In this document: positions 22,300 through 29,893 of the stretch, piece by piece
How the letters are laid out: each line of letters opens with the position of its first letter
Numbering within the stretch: the stretch's first letter is position 1
Assembly: GCA_937880095.1 (NCBI GenBank)
Contig: CALFLK010000012.1
Span: forward strand, 112,346-176,345
Direction: 5' to 3'
From: an uncultured Faecalibacterium sp.
GTDB lineage: Bacteria > Bacillota > Clostridia > Oscillospirales > Ruminococcaceae
Length of the DNA: 64,000 nt
The notes under the pieces: model-generated
Seen by the model: the letters and a program-made list of their open reading frames with translations, nothing else
The model's database searches: none
Told to the model about the DNA's origin: nothing
Made by a program: the position numbers and the translations under genes

Positions 22300-22708
22300 T
22301 GTGTATAACCTCCTTAAATTCATTATTCAGAGCTTCCACATCGACATTGCAAAGCTCCTTGAGTTTGTAGCGTTCCGGGTAGGTATCGTCCATTTCGTAG
22401 ACCTCCCTCATGTGAATGTGTTCCTTCAACATATCCCGGTAGAATCTCTCGAGACGCTTCTTACCGAACCCGAGGTAAACATGAAGCGTCCACAGCACCA
22501 TTGCGTCAATGTCGAGAGAATAGGCTTCGTCATGCTCAAGAATCTGTCGGTCGATTTCGTGGATTGCCGCCGCTGTCGCTCTTTCCTTGGCTGACTTCTC
22601 CGCATGAGAGACCATGTGGTCGAAATCACTGACTTTCAGATTCAGAGTGGGTTCTTTCTGCACCTTTATTCCGGCTTTCTTCTGCCTACGCCGTTCAGCT
22701 CTGTTCAT
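22292..22708 (-). CDS. Hypothetical phage protein starting MNRAERRRQKKAG
   Basis: 138 residues from the ATG at 22708. The strongly basic start MNRAERRRQKKAG is common in phage accessory proteins of Firmicutes. A helical acidic centre follows. The central helix LDIDAMVLWTLHVYLGFGKKRLERFY and ELCNVDVEALNNEF end are conserved in style. Function unknown. Overlaps the ThyX-like gene by 14 nt. Confidence 0.65.
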   Translation of the reverse strand: MNRAERRRQKKAGIKVQKEPTLNLKVSDFDHMVSHAEKSAKERATAAAIHEIDRQILEHDEAYSLDIDAMVLWTLHVYLGFGKKRLERFYRDMLKEHIHMREVYEMDDTYPERYKLKELCNVDVEALNNEFKEVIHNV

Positions 22709-23432
22709 TACCCACACCTTCCTTCAAGAGCGAACCATGAGGGAGGGTGAGAATCCAATCGCAGAACATACGCCACTCGTCCAGCTTGTGACCTCTGCGA
22801 TATTCCAGCATATTCAGAAGGTTTTCGTAGGTCATAGTGACCGTTCGCTTCTGATTGAAAGAGGAGGGCAAAAGCTGAATCATGTTCCACCAAAACTGCT
22901 TACGCTCAACATCGGTGAAATCACCCTCACTCACGAGCCTGTTGTAATCGTTGTACCAGCCACGATTGTTGTTAAGCTCGTTAATCACAACACCGAGAAT
23001 CGCCTTGCTCGGCTCGTCCAAATGCTCACAGGAGAAGTCCTCGAAGGTGAACTCCTTTGCCTGTATCTTGTGCATGGTGGAACAGCTATTAGCTGTCGTG
23101 CCGACCTTGTATGTATCGAACTCCTTCCACCAATAGAGAGGAGCGGTAATATCCACCGATACGAAAATCTGACGAAGGAACTTACGGTGAGGTGCGCCGC
23201 CACGAATGAGCCGGGTCATAAGGTCTTTATCATTGTCACCGATTGCATAGCACTCATACGGAGTACAGTCATGCTCCTTCGGGTGACAGATACCTTCTCG
23301 GTCGATGATTCCACACTTGCCGCAGTCAACCGCCGGGTAGCTGTCGGAGCGTTCCCAGCTATTGAGGGGATTTTTCATTCCTCGGATAGCGTGTTCCCAG
23401 CCCCATACATCGGGTTTCTCAAATTTAATCAT
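22695..23432 (-). CDS. ThyX-like (FAD-dependent thymidylate synthase-like) protein
   Basis: 245 residues. GGAPHRKFLRQIFVSVDI, WWKEFDTYKVGTTANSCSTMH and LLPSSFNQKRTVTMTYENLL followed by NMLEYRRGHKLDEWRMF match the layout of ThyX (P-S-x(4)-R-x-x-x ... N ... L-x-x-R ... A/D-E/Q-W). The strict RHRxxS motif is not seen as such, so activity is uncertain. It would make dTMP from dUMP for phage DNA. It is followed by HD and MazG genes upstream in the operon, consistent with nucleotide metabolism. Confidence 0.6.
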   Translation of the reverse strand: MIKFEKPDVWGWEHAIRGMKNPLNSWERSDSYPAVDCGKCGIIDREGICHPKEHDCTPYECYAIGDNDKDLMTRLIRGGAPHRKFLRQIFVSVDITAPLYWWKEFDTYKVGTTANSCSTMHKIQAKEFTFEDFSCEHLDEPSKAILGVVINELNNNRGWYNDYNRLVSEGDFTDVERKQFWWNMIQLLPSSFNQKRTVTMTYENLLNMLEYRRGHKLDEWRMFCDWILTLPHGSLLKEGVGNEQS

Positions 23433-23445
23433 CGCTCACTCCTCC

Positions 23446-23838
23446 TTAATAGCGGTTCTTGGCTCGAGACAGGCTTGCCATCTGACGCTTCATCATGTCC
23501 TCGTAAAACTCGTTGCTCGGGTTATCCACCTTGTAGCAAGGGCGGTCTCCGAAGAACACACAGTAGGTATCTGTGGTCTTCTCATGTACGATGGTGGTGT
23601 ATTCCTCGGTCATAGCCGAACCAGCCATAACAGGCTCACCAGCTTCGGTCACATCGAACCCGGTACAGGTGCTACCCCAAATCTGTGAGAAACACTCAAC
23701 ACTGAAATCGAGGTAGACTTTCTTGCGGCTATCATTCTCCTTAATCTCGGCAATCTTCTGAACGAAGTCCGGGTCATGGGCGAGAGCCTGTTGTGCCTTA
23801 TAGAGCAGAAGCTCCAAATTCGGGATTCTTGCCACCAT
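23446..23838 (-). CDS. Hypothetical phage protein, 130 residues
   Basis: MVARIPNLELLLYKAQQALA... then beta-rich KKVYLDFSVECFSQIWGSTCTGFD and EEYTTIVHEKTTDTYCVFFGDRPCYKVDNPSNEFYEDM. A conserved style of protein near phage nucleotide genes; no named family is known to me. Located between the ThyX-like and HD genes, with short spacers on both sides. Confidence 0.6.
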   Translation of the reverse strand: MVARIPNLELLLYKAQQALAHDPDFVQKIAEIKENDSRKKVYLDFSVECFSQIWGSTCTGFDVTEAGEPVMAGSAMTEEYTTIVHEKTTDTYCVFFGDRPCYKVDNPSNEFYEDMMKRQMASLSRAKNRY

Positions 23839-23841
23839 ACC

Positions 23842-24402
23842 TCACACCCCCTCTACATGAGAAGCGAGCATATCGGCTTGGTGTGTCCACAGAACATTTG
23901 TATATTTATGCACTGCTCGTGTATAATCGTTCCATTCGGACTTATCGCAGAAAGCTCCCATGTGATAGCGAATACACATGATTTCCTCCTCGGTGAGCTT
24001 GAAATACTGTGCCAGCACAATAACCGACTTATCACCGTGACCCTTGAGCAGAGTGTCCATAGCGTATTCCCACTTGGAATCGTCTCTGATTTCCTCGCCG
24101 CCGAGAGTTTCGGCAATGACCGGGTGCTGGTAGTTGTCCATCTTACAGAGGTCGTGGAACATACCAACCAGCAGAGGTGAGCGAGGGTTCTGCCAGTCAA
24201 GACGGCACTCCTCCGTGAGCTTCTTGAGGTAGTGAGCTACCATGTAGCTGTGGTCGAACAAACCACCCTCATAATTACCGTGATACTTAGTGCTTGCCGG
24301 AGCGGTGAAGAATCCCTTCTCCAACAGGTCTTTCTTGACCTCCGGGGGAACAATGTCACCCATGAGGTTATTGAACTTCTCAATACGTTCTGCCAGTGTC
24401 AT
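23842..24402 (-). CDS. HD-domain phosphohydrolase
   Basis: 186 residues. The metal ligands of an HD domain are visible in order: GGLFDHSYMV (H near 51), LVGMFHDLCKMDNY (HD near 83-84), HGDKSV (H near 123), RYHMG and HQADMLASH (D near 178). Such phage proteins act on nucleotides or cyclic nucleotides. It is placed beside MazG- and ThyX-like genes, so dNTP turnover is the simplest role; a counter-defence role against cyclic signals is another option. Confidence 0.8.
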   Translation of the reverse strand: MTLAERIEKFNNLMGDIVPPEVKKDLLEKGFFTAPASTKYHGNYEGGLFDHSYMVAHYLKKLTEECRLDWQNPRSPLLVGMFHDLCKMDNYQHPVIAETLGGEEIRDDSKWEYAMDTLLKGHGDKSVIVLAQYFKLTEEEIMCIRYHMGAFCDKSEWNDYTRAVHKYTNVLWTHQADMLASHVEGV

Positions 24403-24740
24403 ACGTCACCCTCCTGTCTGTGAAGACTGCGCTCTTTCTCGAACCCATTCGGGTAACGGTTGCGGAGCTTGTCTACGTTCATCTGCAACACCGTCTCGAG
24501 GTCGTAGCCGATAGCGTGGGCGGTAACTGCGAGATACCACGCCACATCGCCCAGCTCTTTTGCGAGGTGAGCTTTGTCCAGCTCGTGACCTTGGAAGCGG
24601 TACTTCTTAACCATGTCCACACACTCGCCGGATTCACCACAGAGACCCATAACACCGTTGAGAAGAATCTCGTCATTGTTCGGGTGGTTCATGCCAGCCG
24701 CAGTGCGGAGAGCTTCGGTCTGATACTCATTGATTGTCAT
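24399..24740 (-). CDS. MazG-like nucleotide pyrophosphohydrolase
   Basis: 113 residues, all helical. The E-x-x-E ... E-x-x-D metal motif is CGESGECVDMVKK (about 34-46) and AKELGDVAWYLAVTAHAIG (about 60-78). It hydrolyses NTPs/dNTPs to monophosphates; phage MazG can adjust dNTP pools or lower ppGpp. The start MTINEYQTEALRT is typical. Its stop overlaps the HD gene start. Confidence 0.85.
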   Translation of the reverse strand: MTINEYQTEALRTAAGMNHPNNDEILLNGVMGLCGESGECVDMVKKYRFQGHELDKAHLAKELGDVAWYLAVTAHAIGYDLETVLQMNVDKLRNRYPNGFEKERSLHRQEGDV

Positions 24741-25300
24741 TTCTTTTCACCTCCGATAAACAGAAACTTGGTATCTACCTCCACAGTGAGTGCGGTAGTA
24801 ACAGGGTGATTGTCAGCTTCAATCAGAGCGGACAGGTCGAACCCCAGCTTCTCAAGATACTCAACCGCCGTCTTTGCGTTCTTCATGGATTCCACATTCG
24901 CAATCACATTGATATAATTCTTCTCAATTTCACGAAGGGTTTCGGAACGCTTTGCTTTCAACTGACGGAGAGCGTCAGTACCGTCCGTGAAATCCTTCAT
25001 AATGTACATACGAATGTTCTCTTTATCAGACAAATCAGAGAGCTTCGTTGTCAAAGAGGTGTACCAACCACAGGTAGTATCAATCCCTTCAACCTTCTCG
25101 AGAGCTTCTTTCCAGCGGTTCGCCACCGTATCAGCTTCCGAAATCAAACGGAACACCTCGTCCACAGTTTCATTGATTTTCAGAGCTTCGTCTCTCTGTG
25201 CAAAATAGGCTTTTTCAGCCGTTGCGTACTGGATTTCGACCTCTGCCTTTGCGTCACTCTGTTTGGCTTCCAGCCATTTCACCAACTGTCGTTTCGTCAT
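24737..25300 (-). CDS. Hypothetical coiled-coil protein, 187 residues
   Basis: MTKRQLVKWLEAKQSDAKAEVEIQYA..., almost entirely helical with heptad-like spacing from 10 to 150 and an isolated C-terminal beta end (TALTVEVDTKFLFIGG). No recognised domain. Starts within the last 47 nt of the DUF3310 gene with GAAGGAGGGTCATAACT upstream, so the overlap looks genuine. Confidence 0.65.
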   Translation of the reverse strand: MTKRQLVKWLEAKQSDAKAEVEIQYATAEKAYFAQRDEALKINETVDEVFRLISEADTVANRWKEALEKVEGIDTTCGWYTSLTTKLSDLSDKENIRMYIMKDFTDGTDALRQLKAKRSETLREIEKNYINVIANVESMKNAKTAVEYLEKLGFDLSALIEADNHPVTTALTVEVDTKFLFIGGEKK

Positions 25301-25520
25301 AGTTATGACCCTCCTTCAATTCGATATATTTGTTCAGATACCAAACGGCTTTCTTCATGTCCTCGAGACCATTCTTCCGCTTGGCACGATACAGATACTT
25401 GAAAGCATTGCACTGACAAAAATTCAGAACAGCTTCCACGCCCTGTGTCTCGAGCATTACCTCAATGCACTCGAATTTCCCGGTCTCATAATGTGCCGGG
25501 TGATTGACATTATCTGTCAT
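25254..25520 (-). CDS. DUF3310 (SaV-like) phage protein
   Basis: 88 residues from the ATG at 25520 with GGAGGTGTCGC: NVNHPAHYETGKFECIEVM at 4-22 and NAFKYLYRAKRKNGLEDMKKA (split here as NAFKYLYRAKRKN, GLEDMKKA) are the hallmark N-H-P-x-H-Y and F-K-Y-L-x-R motifs of DUF3310, a nucleotide-kinase-like family widespread in phages. Biochemical role unknown. It is the first gene after the internal terminator and overlaps the next gene by 47 nt. Confidence 0.85.
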   Translation of the reverse strand: MTDNVNHPAHYETGKFECIEVMLETQGVEAVLNFCQCNAFKYLYRAKRKNGLEDMKKAVWYLNKYIELKEGHNYDETTVGEMAGSQTE

Positions 25521-25530
25521 GCGACACCTC

Positions 25531-25567
25531 CTATTAAAAATCCGGGAGAGGAGCTTGCCCCTCCCGG
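25531..25567 (-). terminator. Intrinsic terminator after the SSB-like gene
   Basis: CCGGGAG (25542-25548) pairs with CTCCCGG (25561-25567) within a longer GC stem; on the minus strand it is followed by ATTTTTAATAG. It lies between the SSB-like stop and the DUF3310 ribosome site, so it probably divides the early operon or lowers expression of the later genes. Confidence 0.75.
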
Positions 25568-25575
25568 CTGATTGC

Positions 25576-26085
25576 TTAACCCAACAGTGCGTCAATATCC
25601 AGTCCAGTCTTAGTCGGAGCGGAAGCAGTCTGTGTCTTAGGTGCGGCTTTCGGAGCGGCATTGTTACCACTGCCGAGAGTGAGCGCACGAGCGACAGGCT
25701 CGGTGTCGAAACCATCTGCCGGAGACTTGTCCCCGAGGTTTGCGAAAGTGACTTCCTTGTTTGGGTCTTTGTTGCTCGGAACTTTGGTGTGAACAACCTC
25801 TGCACGAATGTAGTGATTGATAAGCTGTTCCGGGTCAATGTCCTCCATCGTGTAGTCATTCATAGCCGTCTTAGCGAAGTAGGAGAAAGCGTTCAGAGCC
25901 TTTTCGTTGTACTCGTCATTCTTATCCTTGATAGAAAAACGCTCGGTGTGGGTTGCGCCCTGTGCGTTTACCAGCTTGATTTCGATACGACCGAAATCCT
26001 CGTCATAGGTTGCGTCATAAATGCGGAAAACGTATTCTCCCTCCGGGATAATTACAAAACCGCTCGTCATAGGGATTCTTGCCAT
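25576..26085 (-). CDS. SSB-like / DUF669-type ssDNA-binding protein (putative)
   Basis: 169 residues. The N-terminal ~115 are beta-rich (PEGEYVFRIYDATYDEDFGRIEIKLVN), resembling OB-fold phage single-strand binding proteins. A low-complexity A/P/K/T linker follows (about 130-160), then a short acidic/hydrophobic tail GLDIDALLG, the architecture of SSB with a protein-interaction tip. Its position between the YqaJ-nuclease/ERF genes and replication genes supports a recombination-replication role. Confidence 0.7.
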   Translation of the reverse strand: MARIPMTSGFVIIPEGEYVFRIYDATYDEDFGRIEIKLVNAQGATHTERFSIKDKNDEYNEKALNAFSYFAKTAMNDYTMEDIDPEQLINHYIRAEVVHTKVPSNKDPNKEVTFANLGDKSPADGFDTEPVARALTLGSGNNAAPKAAPKTQTASAPTKTGLDIDALLG

Positions 26086-26098
26086 TGTAGTGTCCTCC

Positions 26099-26338
26099 TT
26101 AAAAAATTCCTTTTTTCGTACTGTTGGCGAAGACGATTTCCGTCAACTTCCATGCCTGTTCCTCGGTGAAACCAGCCTTGATATAGCTGTTGTACATATT
26201 GTGAAGCTCAACAGCGGCTTCATCGTACTTCTCAACCTTGAGAGCTTCCTCACGTTGTTCTTCGAGAGCTTTCATTTCCTCGGTCTGCTTCTTATGCAGT
26301 TCCATGACCTGTTCGGTCAGTTCCTTACTGTTTGCCAT
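26099..26338 (-). CDS. Hypothetical helical protein, 79 residues
   Basis: MANSKELTEQVMELHKKQTEEMKALEEQREEAL... is a charged helical hairpin ending FTEEQAWKLTEIVFANSTKKGIF. The C-terminal E-E-Q-A-x-x-L motif is common in small phage proteins placed next to SSB or recombination genes. No function known. Confidence 0.65.
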   Translation of the reverse strand: MANSKELTEQVMELHKKQTEEMKALEEQREEALKVEKYDEAAVELHNMYNSYIKAGFTEEQAWKLTEIVFANSTKKGIF

Positions 26339-26351
26339 GAATTTGTCCTCC

Positions 26352-27386
26352 TTATTTAACCGTCATACGGTAGGTTTCAGATTTCTTGCTGTACTTATCC
26401 AGCAATCCGTCAGCTTTCAGAGCGTCCTTATCAACGCTGGTAGTCTCGGAACGAGAGATAGTCCACACATAGGTAGAACCCTTGACCTCGACCTTCTTAT
26501 CACCATCACGGAACTGCCCCATAGCGTGTTCCTTGATAATGTCATTGATGGTCTTGAGACGCTTCTCCTTGTCTGCGGTAGAAGCGGAAATCTTGTCCAG
26601 CTCCTTCTTGAGACCTTCGGCTTCTGCAATCAGAGCTTCAATGTCAGTCTCGGGAGACAGGGTGTTGGTGCGGAGTGCCGCAAGGATTTCAGCGTCCTTC
26701 TTCTCGTCATACTCCGGGGAGATACCAGTATCGACATAATCAACCCACCACTGCTCAACGGCGGCTACCTTGTCTGCGAAGTCCGGGTAACGCTCGGAGA
26801 CCTTGAACTCAACAGTGATGGTGTTGCTTGCGGTCGGCTGATACGCCGCCGGGTCTTTGTAGTCCTTCTCGTCAAGGAAGGAAGCGACCATAATCACATC
26901 GTCCACACCGTACAGGTAAGCGTATAATGCCGCCTGTAATGCGTAATACTCGGGAACATCGTTCTGCCAGTCCTCCGCACGTTTGGTGGTCTTCATTTCG
27001 AGAACAGCTTCGATGGTCTTGCCGTCTTCACCCTTCATCAGATAGTCCCACATACCGCCGAGGTGTTTGCTCTCCGGGAAGAAATCTCCCCATGTCTTAT
27101 TGAAGTAGTCCTCACCCCACACATCGGAAGGGCGAACAATGTCCATACCGTAGGACTGCTCCATGTAGCGAGCCTGTTTCGGCTCGATGGTCTTACCAGC
27201 AACCGTGTAGATAGTGTCCTCGAAGGGCTTCTCATAGGTCTTGGTAATCGCACACCACATTTCAAATGCGGTACTCCACGGATTCAGACCGAGGATAGTA
27301 GCGAAGCGAGTACCTGTGATTTTCTTGGTTCTCTTGGGAGGGGCAATCTGAATACGATTGCCCTCGAGCCACTTAATGTCTGCCAT
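26352..27386 (-). CDS. YqaJ-type viral recombinase (phage exonuclease)
   Basis: 344 residues. The PD-(D/E)XK core has D114 (GGMWDYL), E130 and K132 (AVLEMKTT), followed by YYALQAALYAYLYG, a classic YqaJ helix. A coiled coil (about 235-295) leads to a C-terminal module TYVWTISRSETTSVDKDALK ... YSKKSETYRMTV. It resects dsDNA ends for annealing by the ERF protein encoded directly upstream. Its start overlaps the ERF stop. Confidence 0.88.
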   Translation of the reverse strand: MADIKWLEGNRIQIAPPKRTKKITGTRFATILGLNPWSTAFEMWCAITKTYEKPFEDTIYTVAGKTIEPKQARYMEQSYGMDIVRPSDVWGEDYFNKTWGDFFPESKHLGGMWDYLMKGEDGKTIEAVLEMKTTKRAEDWQNDVPEYYALQAALYAYLYGVDDVIMVASFLDEKDYKDPAAYQPTASNTITVEFKVSERYPDFADKVAAVEQWWVDYVDTGISPEYDEKKDAEILAALRTNTLSPETDIEALIAEAEGLKKELDKISASTADKEKRLKTINDIIKEHAMGQFRDGDKKVEVKGSTYVWTISRSETTSVDKDALKADGLLDKYSKKSETYRMTVK

Positions 27387-28090
27387 TACTTAGCCCCTCC
27401 TTCCAGCATTGCGGTAATCTTCTGAATCAGCGTCTCGCAATCGGACTTGGAAATCTCCGTGAATCCCTTGGTCTGTACTGCGATGTTCGCAATCAGTTCC
27501 TCCTTGCTCGGGTCAGCGTCCTTGAGCTTCTTGAGAACAGCTTTCAGACCCTTAATCTGTAAAGCAGAAGCATTGTCAGCCGGAGCAGTCAGATTCTCCT
27601 TCACTTCCTGTCTCTGCTCGGGAGTAGCCGGGGCTTTCTTCTCTGCCGCCGGAGCGGAAGCAGTCTCGCCATTGCCGAGATTTGCGTCAATGGAATCGCT
27701 CTCGCAAATGTCCAGCGCAATCATATACAGGTAACGGCGCATATAGGTGATGGAAGAACCGAGAGCTTGCATTTCGTTTGTAGCCTGTTTGCCAGCGTTG
27801 CTCACGATAGGAGCAATCTGATTGAACGGAGCAACGAACGGTACGGATTCCTCCGGGTTGTCGGTGTTGATGATGTTCATGGTTGCAACATCAGCGGTGA
27901 AGTTCACCACAGGGATAAGACCAACCTCATTGAAAATGCGGATAGCGGTCGGTACAATGTCCTCAAGCTCGAAGTATTTGAAGGACAGGTGCATATTCTT
28001 TCCTGTCTTCTCCACGTTCGCTTCAAGGAACTTCGCCCTTGCAGTAAGGAGCTTCTGATATACATTTGTGGTCTTGGTAGTAGTTGCCAT
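27386..28090 (-). CDS. ERF-family ssDNA-annealing protein (internal start in the polymerase-ERF frame)
   Basis: 234 residues from the internal ATG at 28090 (MATTTKTTNVYQKLLTARAK), with AGGAGG (complement of 28100-28105) nine nt upstream. ERF landmarks: FKYFELEDIVPTAIRIFNEVG, VPFVAPFNQIAPIVSNAGKQ and MQALGSSITYMRRYLYMIAL. A Q/A/P linker and a short helical C-terminus follow. It anneals complementary single strands made by the YqaJ nuclease. In most phages this is a separate gene, so I list it separately although the upstream polymerase frame reads straight into it. Confidence 0.85.
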   Translation of the reverse strand: MATTTKTTNVYQKLLTARAKFLEANVEKTGKNMHLSFKYFELEDIVPTAIRIFNEVGLIPVVNFTADVATMNIINTDNPEESVPFVAPFNQIAPIVSNAGKQATNEMQALGSSITYMRRYLYMIALDICESDSIDANLGNGETASAPAAEKKAPATPEQRQEVKENLTAPADNASALQIKGLKAVLKKLKDADPSKEELIANIAVQTKGFTEISKSDCETLIQKITAMLEGGAK

Positions 28091-29893
28091 TTTCTTTGTC
28101 CTCCTTGGCTTTTTAGTTTTTTCGGGTTTGATACCCTTGAAATCGTCAACTCGCTTTTTCGCCATTGCGATGTAGAAACTTCTGTCTACCTCGTCAATGG
28201 ACAGCTCGTTATCGTTGTCGATGATACAGTGTTCCGGGAGAGAATCTATTTTCGCTTCGGAATCGTCCTCGGCTTTCACCTTGAAGATTTTTCCGTATCT
28301 CTCGTCCGCTGTGGCGTACACTCGGTTCACCTTCTGAACGGACTGCTTTTCACCGTCCACCACATGATAGGCTTCCCGGTACTTCGCCCCGGCTTTGGCG
28401 ATAATCTGAAACTGGAAAATATCATCGCAACTATTGATGGTGTCTTCGACAGGCGTTCCGTTTACAAAGAACTCCTTGAGGGCGGTAGCCACAATCACAC
28501 AGGAGTTATTGATATTGAAAGCACCAGCCGGAGCGATACCCTTCACGAGATAGCCGCCTTTGGTTTTTGCTTTGCCGCCCGGCTGAACCTCAACGTAGTT
28601 GTTTACGTCTTTCTGCGCTATCTTGACAACGGTATCTTCCTCGAGGTCAAAGCCTGTACGAGACTGCCATTCAGCACAGATAGCGGTCAGTGTGTCGTAG
28701 TCCTTCTTATCGCACTCGACCATGATACCGTCCGTGTTGAGCTGGACAATTCGCAGTCCTTCAATCTCTTGGTAACAATGCTCTGCAAGTTCCAGTAGAT
28801 ATAACTGCCCGGAAATGCAGACCGACCTACCCATGAGAGGGTCGTAGAGGTCGTTGTACTGATTCAGCAAGCAACCGTAGGTGGTGTTGCAAACCAGTTT
28901 CAGAGCGTTCGCCGTGTGCTTATCGCCAGCGGCTTTCGCTTTCATACGGCGGTCGAGAATGTCCTCGTAAATCTGCGGAGACGGAATGTTTCTGCTTGTG
29001 TACCCATTGATGGTACAGAGGTGTGGGTAGTAGCTTCCTACGTCCTCATTCCAAATTCCTCTATCCTTGGTTTCCTCCCAAAAGAAGTTTGGGATTGCAC
29101 CATGAATACCGCCATACCCGAGTGTCACAGGACACTCACCGATGTTCAGATTGAACTTGCCTTTGAAAAGCTCACTGTCTGAAATGGAGAGGTCATACAT
29201 TCTATCGAAGAAAGCGAAAACCTCGGGTGGTATGTACTCTTTTCGCAGATTGTCCGGGTACACATACTTGCGTTCATCATCGTGCGGCTTCTTGGTTGCT
29301 TTCAGCATTGCCGCAGTCAGTTTGGCGTTCGTCATACCCATTGCCTTGACTTCATCAAGACCAGCCAGCCGACCGAGGTTGATTTTGTTCTTCAAGTAGT
29401 CTTTACGAATGTCAATCAGTCTCTCGGCGGTATCAACGTCATGTTTGCAGTAGAACTCTGTCTCGGCTTTTTCCTCCGGGGTTAGAGGACGGTCAATGTC
29501 AAACGGTACGCTGGATTCTTTAACCGACATACCGAGGTGCCCTTCAATAGCTTTAAGAGATAGCCCCTGTTGCGTATCGTCTCGAATATCCACATTACTG
29601 AAACGGAAGTAGATACCATCGAGAAGCGGACACTGCCAGCCTTGCCCTCCGGCAATAATGAAATCGTTGACCTTTTTAATTTCCTCCGGGGCAAACCCGG
29701 CGGCAATCGCTTTGATGATGTACTGGTCGTAGTGTTTCGAGTTGAAACCGACATAGATACAATCATCGGACAATGCCATTTTCAGAGCTTCATTGTCGTT
29801 CCAAATACAGGTGTAAACACCTGTTTCCTTATCCTTGAGGGTTACGAGCCAGTCATAGGCGAAGACCTCACAGTCATAAGAAATCAATCGCAT
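27386..29893 (-). CDS. In-frame fusion: family-B-like DNA polymerase + ERF annealing protein
   Basis: 835 residues from the ATG at 29893, which has GGAAGGAGG. Residues 1-170 are a DnaQ-like 3'-5' exonuclease (D6/E8 in ISYDCEVF; GFNSKHYD at 49; FYCKHDVD at 147). Polymerase motif A is EDVGSYYP (D284), motif B KLVCNTTYG (332-340) and motif C QLNTDGI (T387 D388). From about 602 the sequence is an ERF-family recombinase. No stop separates the two: a lysine/arginine linker KPEKTKKPRRTKK joins them, and its codons also form a ribosome site for an internal ATG. One transcript may thus give both a fusion and free ERF. Confidence 0.88.
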   Translation of the reverse strand: MRLISYDCEVFAYDWLVTLKDKETGVYTCIWNDNEALKMALSDDCIYVGFNSKHYDQYIIKAIAAGFAPEEIKKVNDFIIAGGQGWQCPLLDGIYFRFSNVDIRDDTQQGLSLKAIEGHLGMSVKESSVPFDIDRPLTPEEKAETEFYCKHDVDTAERLIDIRKDYLKNKINLGRLAGLDEVKAMGMTNAKLTAAMLKATKKPHDDERKYVYPDNLRKEYIPPEVFAFFDRMYDLSISDSELFKGKFNLNIGECPVTLGYGGIHGAIPNFFWEETKDRGIWNEDVGSYYPHLCTINGYTSRNIPSPQIYEDILDRRMKAKAAGDKHTANALKLVCNTTYGCLLNQYNDLYDPLMGRSVCISGQLYLLELAEHCYQEIEGLRIVQLNTDGIMVECDKKDYDTLTAICAEWQSRTGFDLEEDTVVKIAQKDVNNYVEVQPGGKAKTKGGYLVKGIAPAGAFNINNSCVIVATALKEFFVNGTPVEDTINSCDDIFQFQIIAKAGAKYREAYHVVDGEKQSVQKVNRVYATADERYGKIFKVKAEDDSEAKIDSLPEHCIIDNDNELSIDEVDRSFYIAMAKKRVDDFKGIKPEKTKKPRRTKKMATTTKTTNVYQKLLTARAKFLEANVEKTGKNMHLSFKYFELEDIVPTAIRIFNEVGLIPVVNFTADVATMNIINTDNPEESVPFVAPFNQIAPIVSNAGKQATNEMQALGSSITYMRRYLYMIALDICESDSIDANLGNGETASAPAAEKKAPATPEQRQEVKENLTAPADNASALQIKGLKAVLKKLKDADPSKEELIANIAVQTKGFTEISKSDCETLIQKITAMLEGGAK

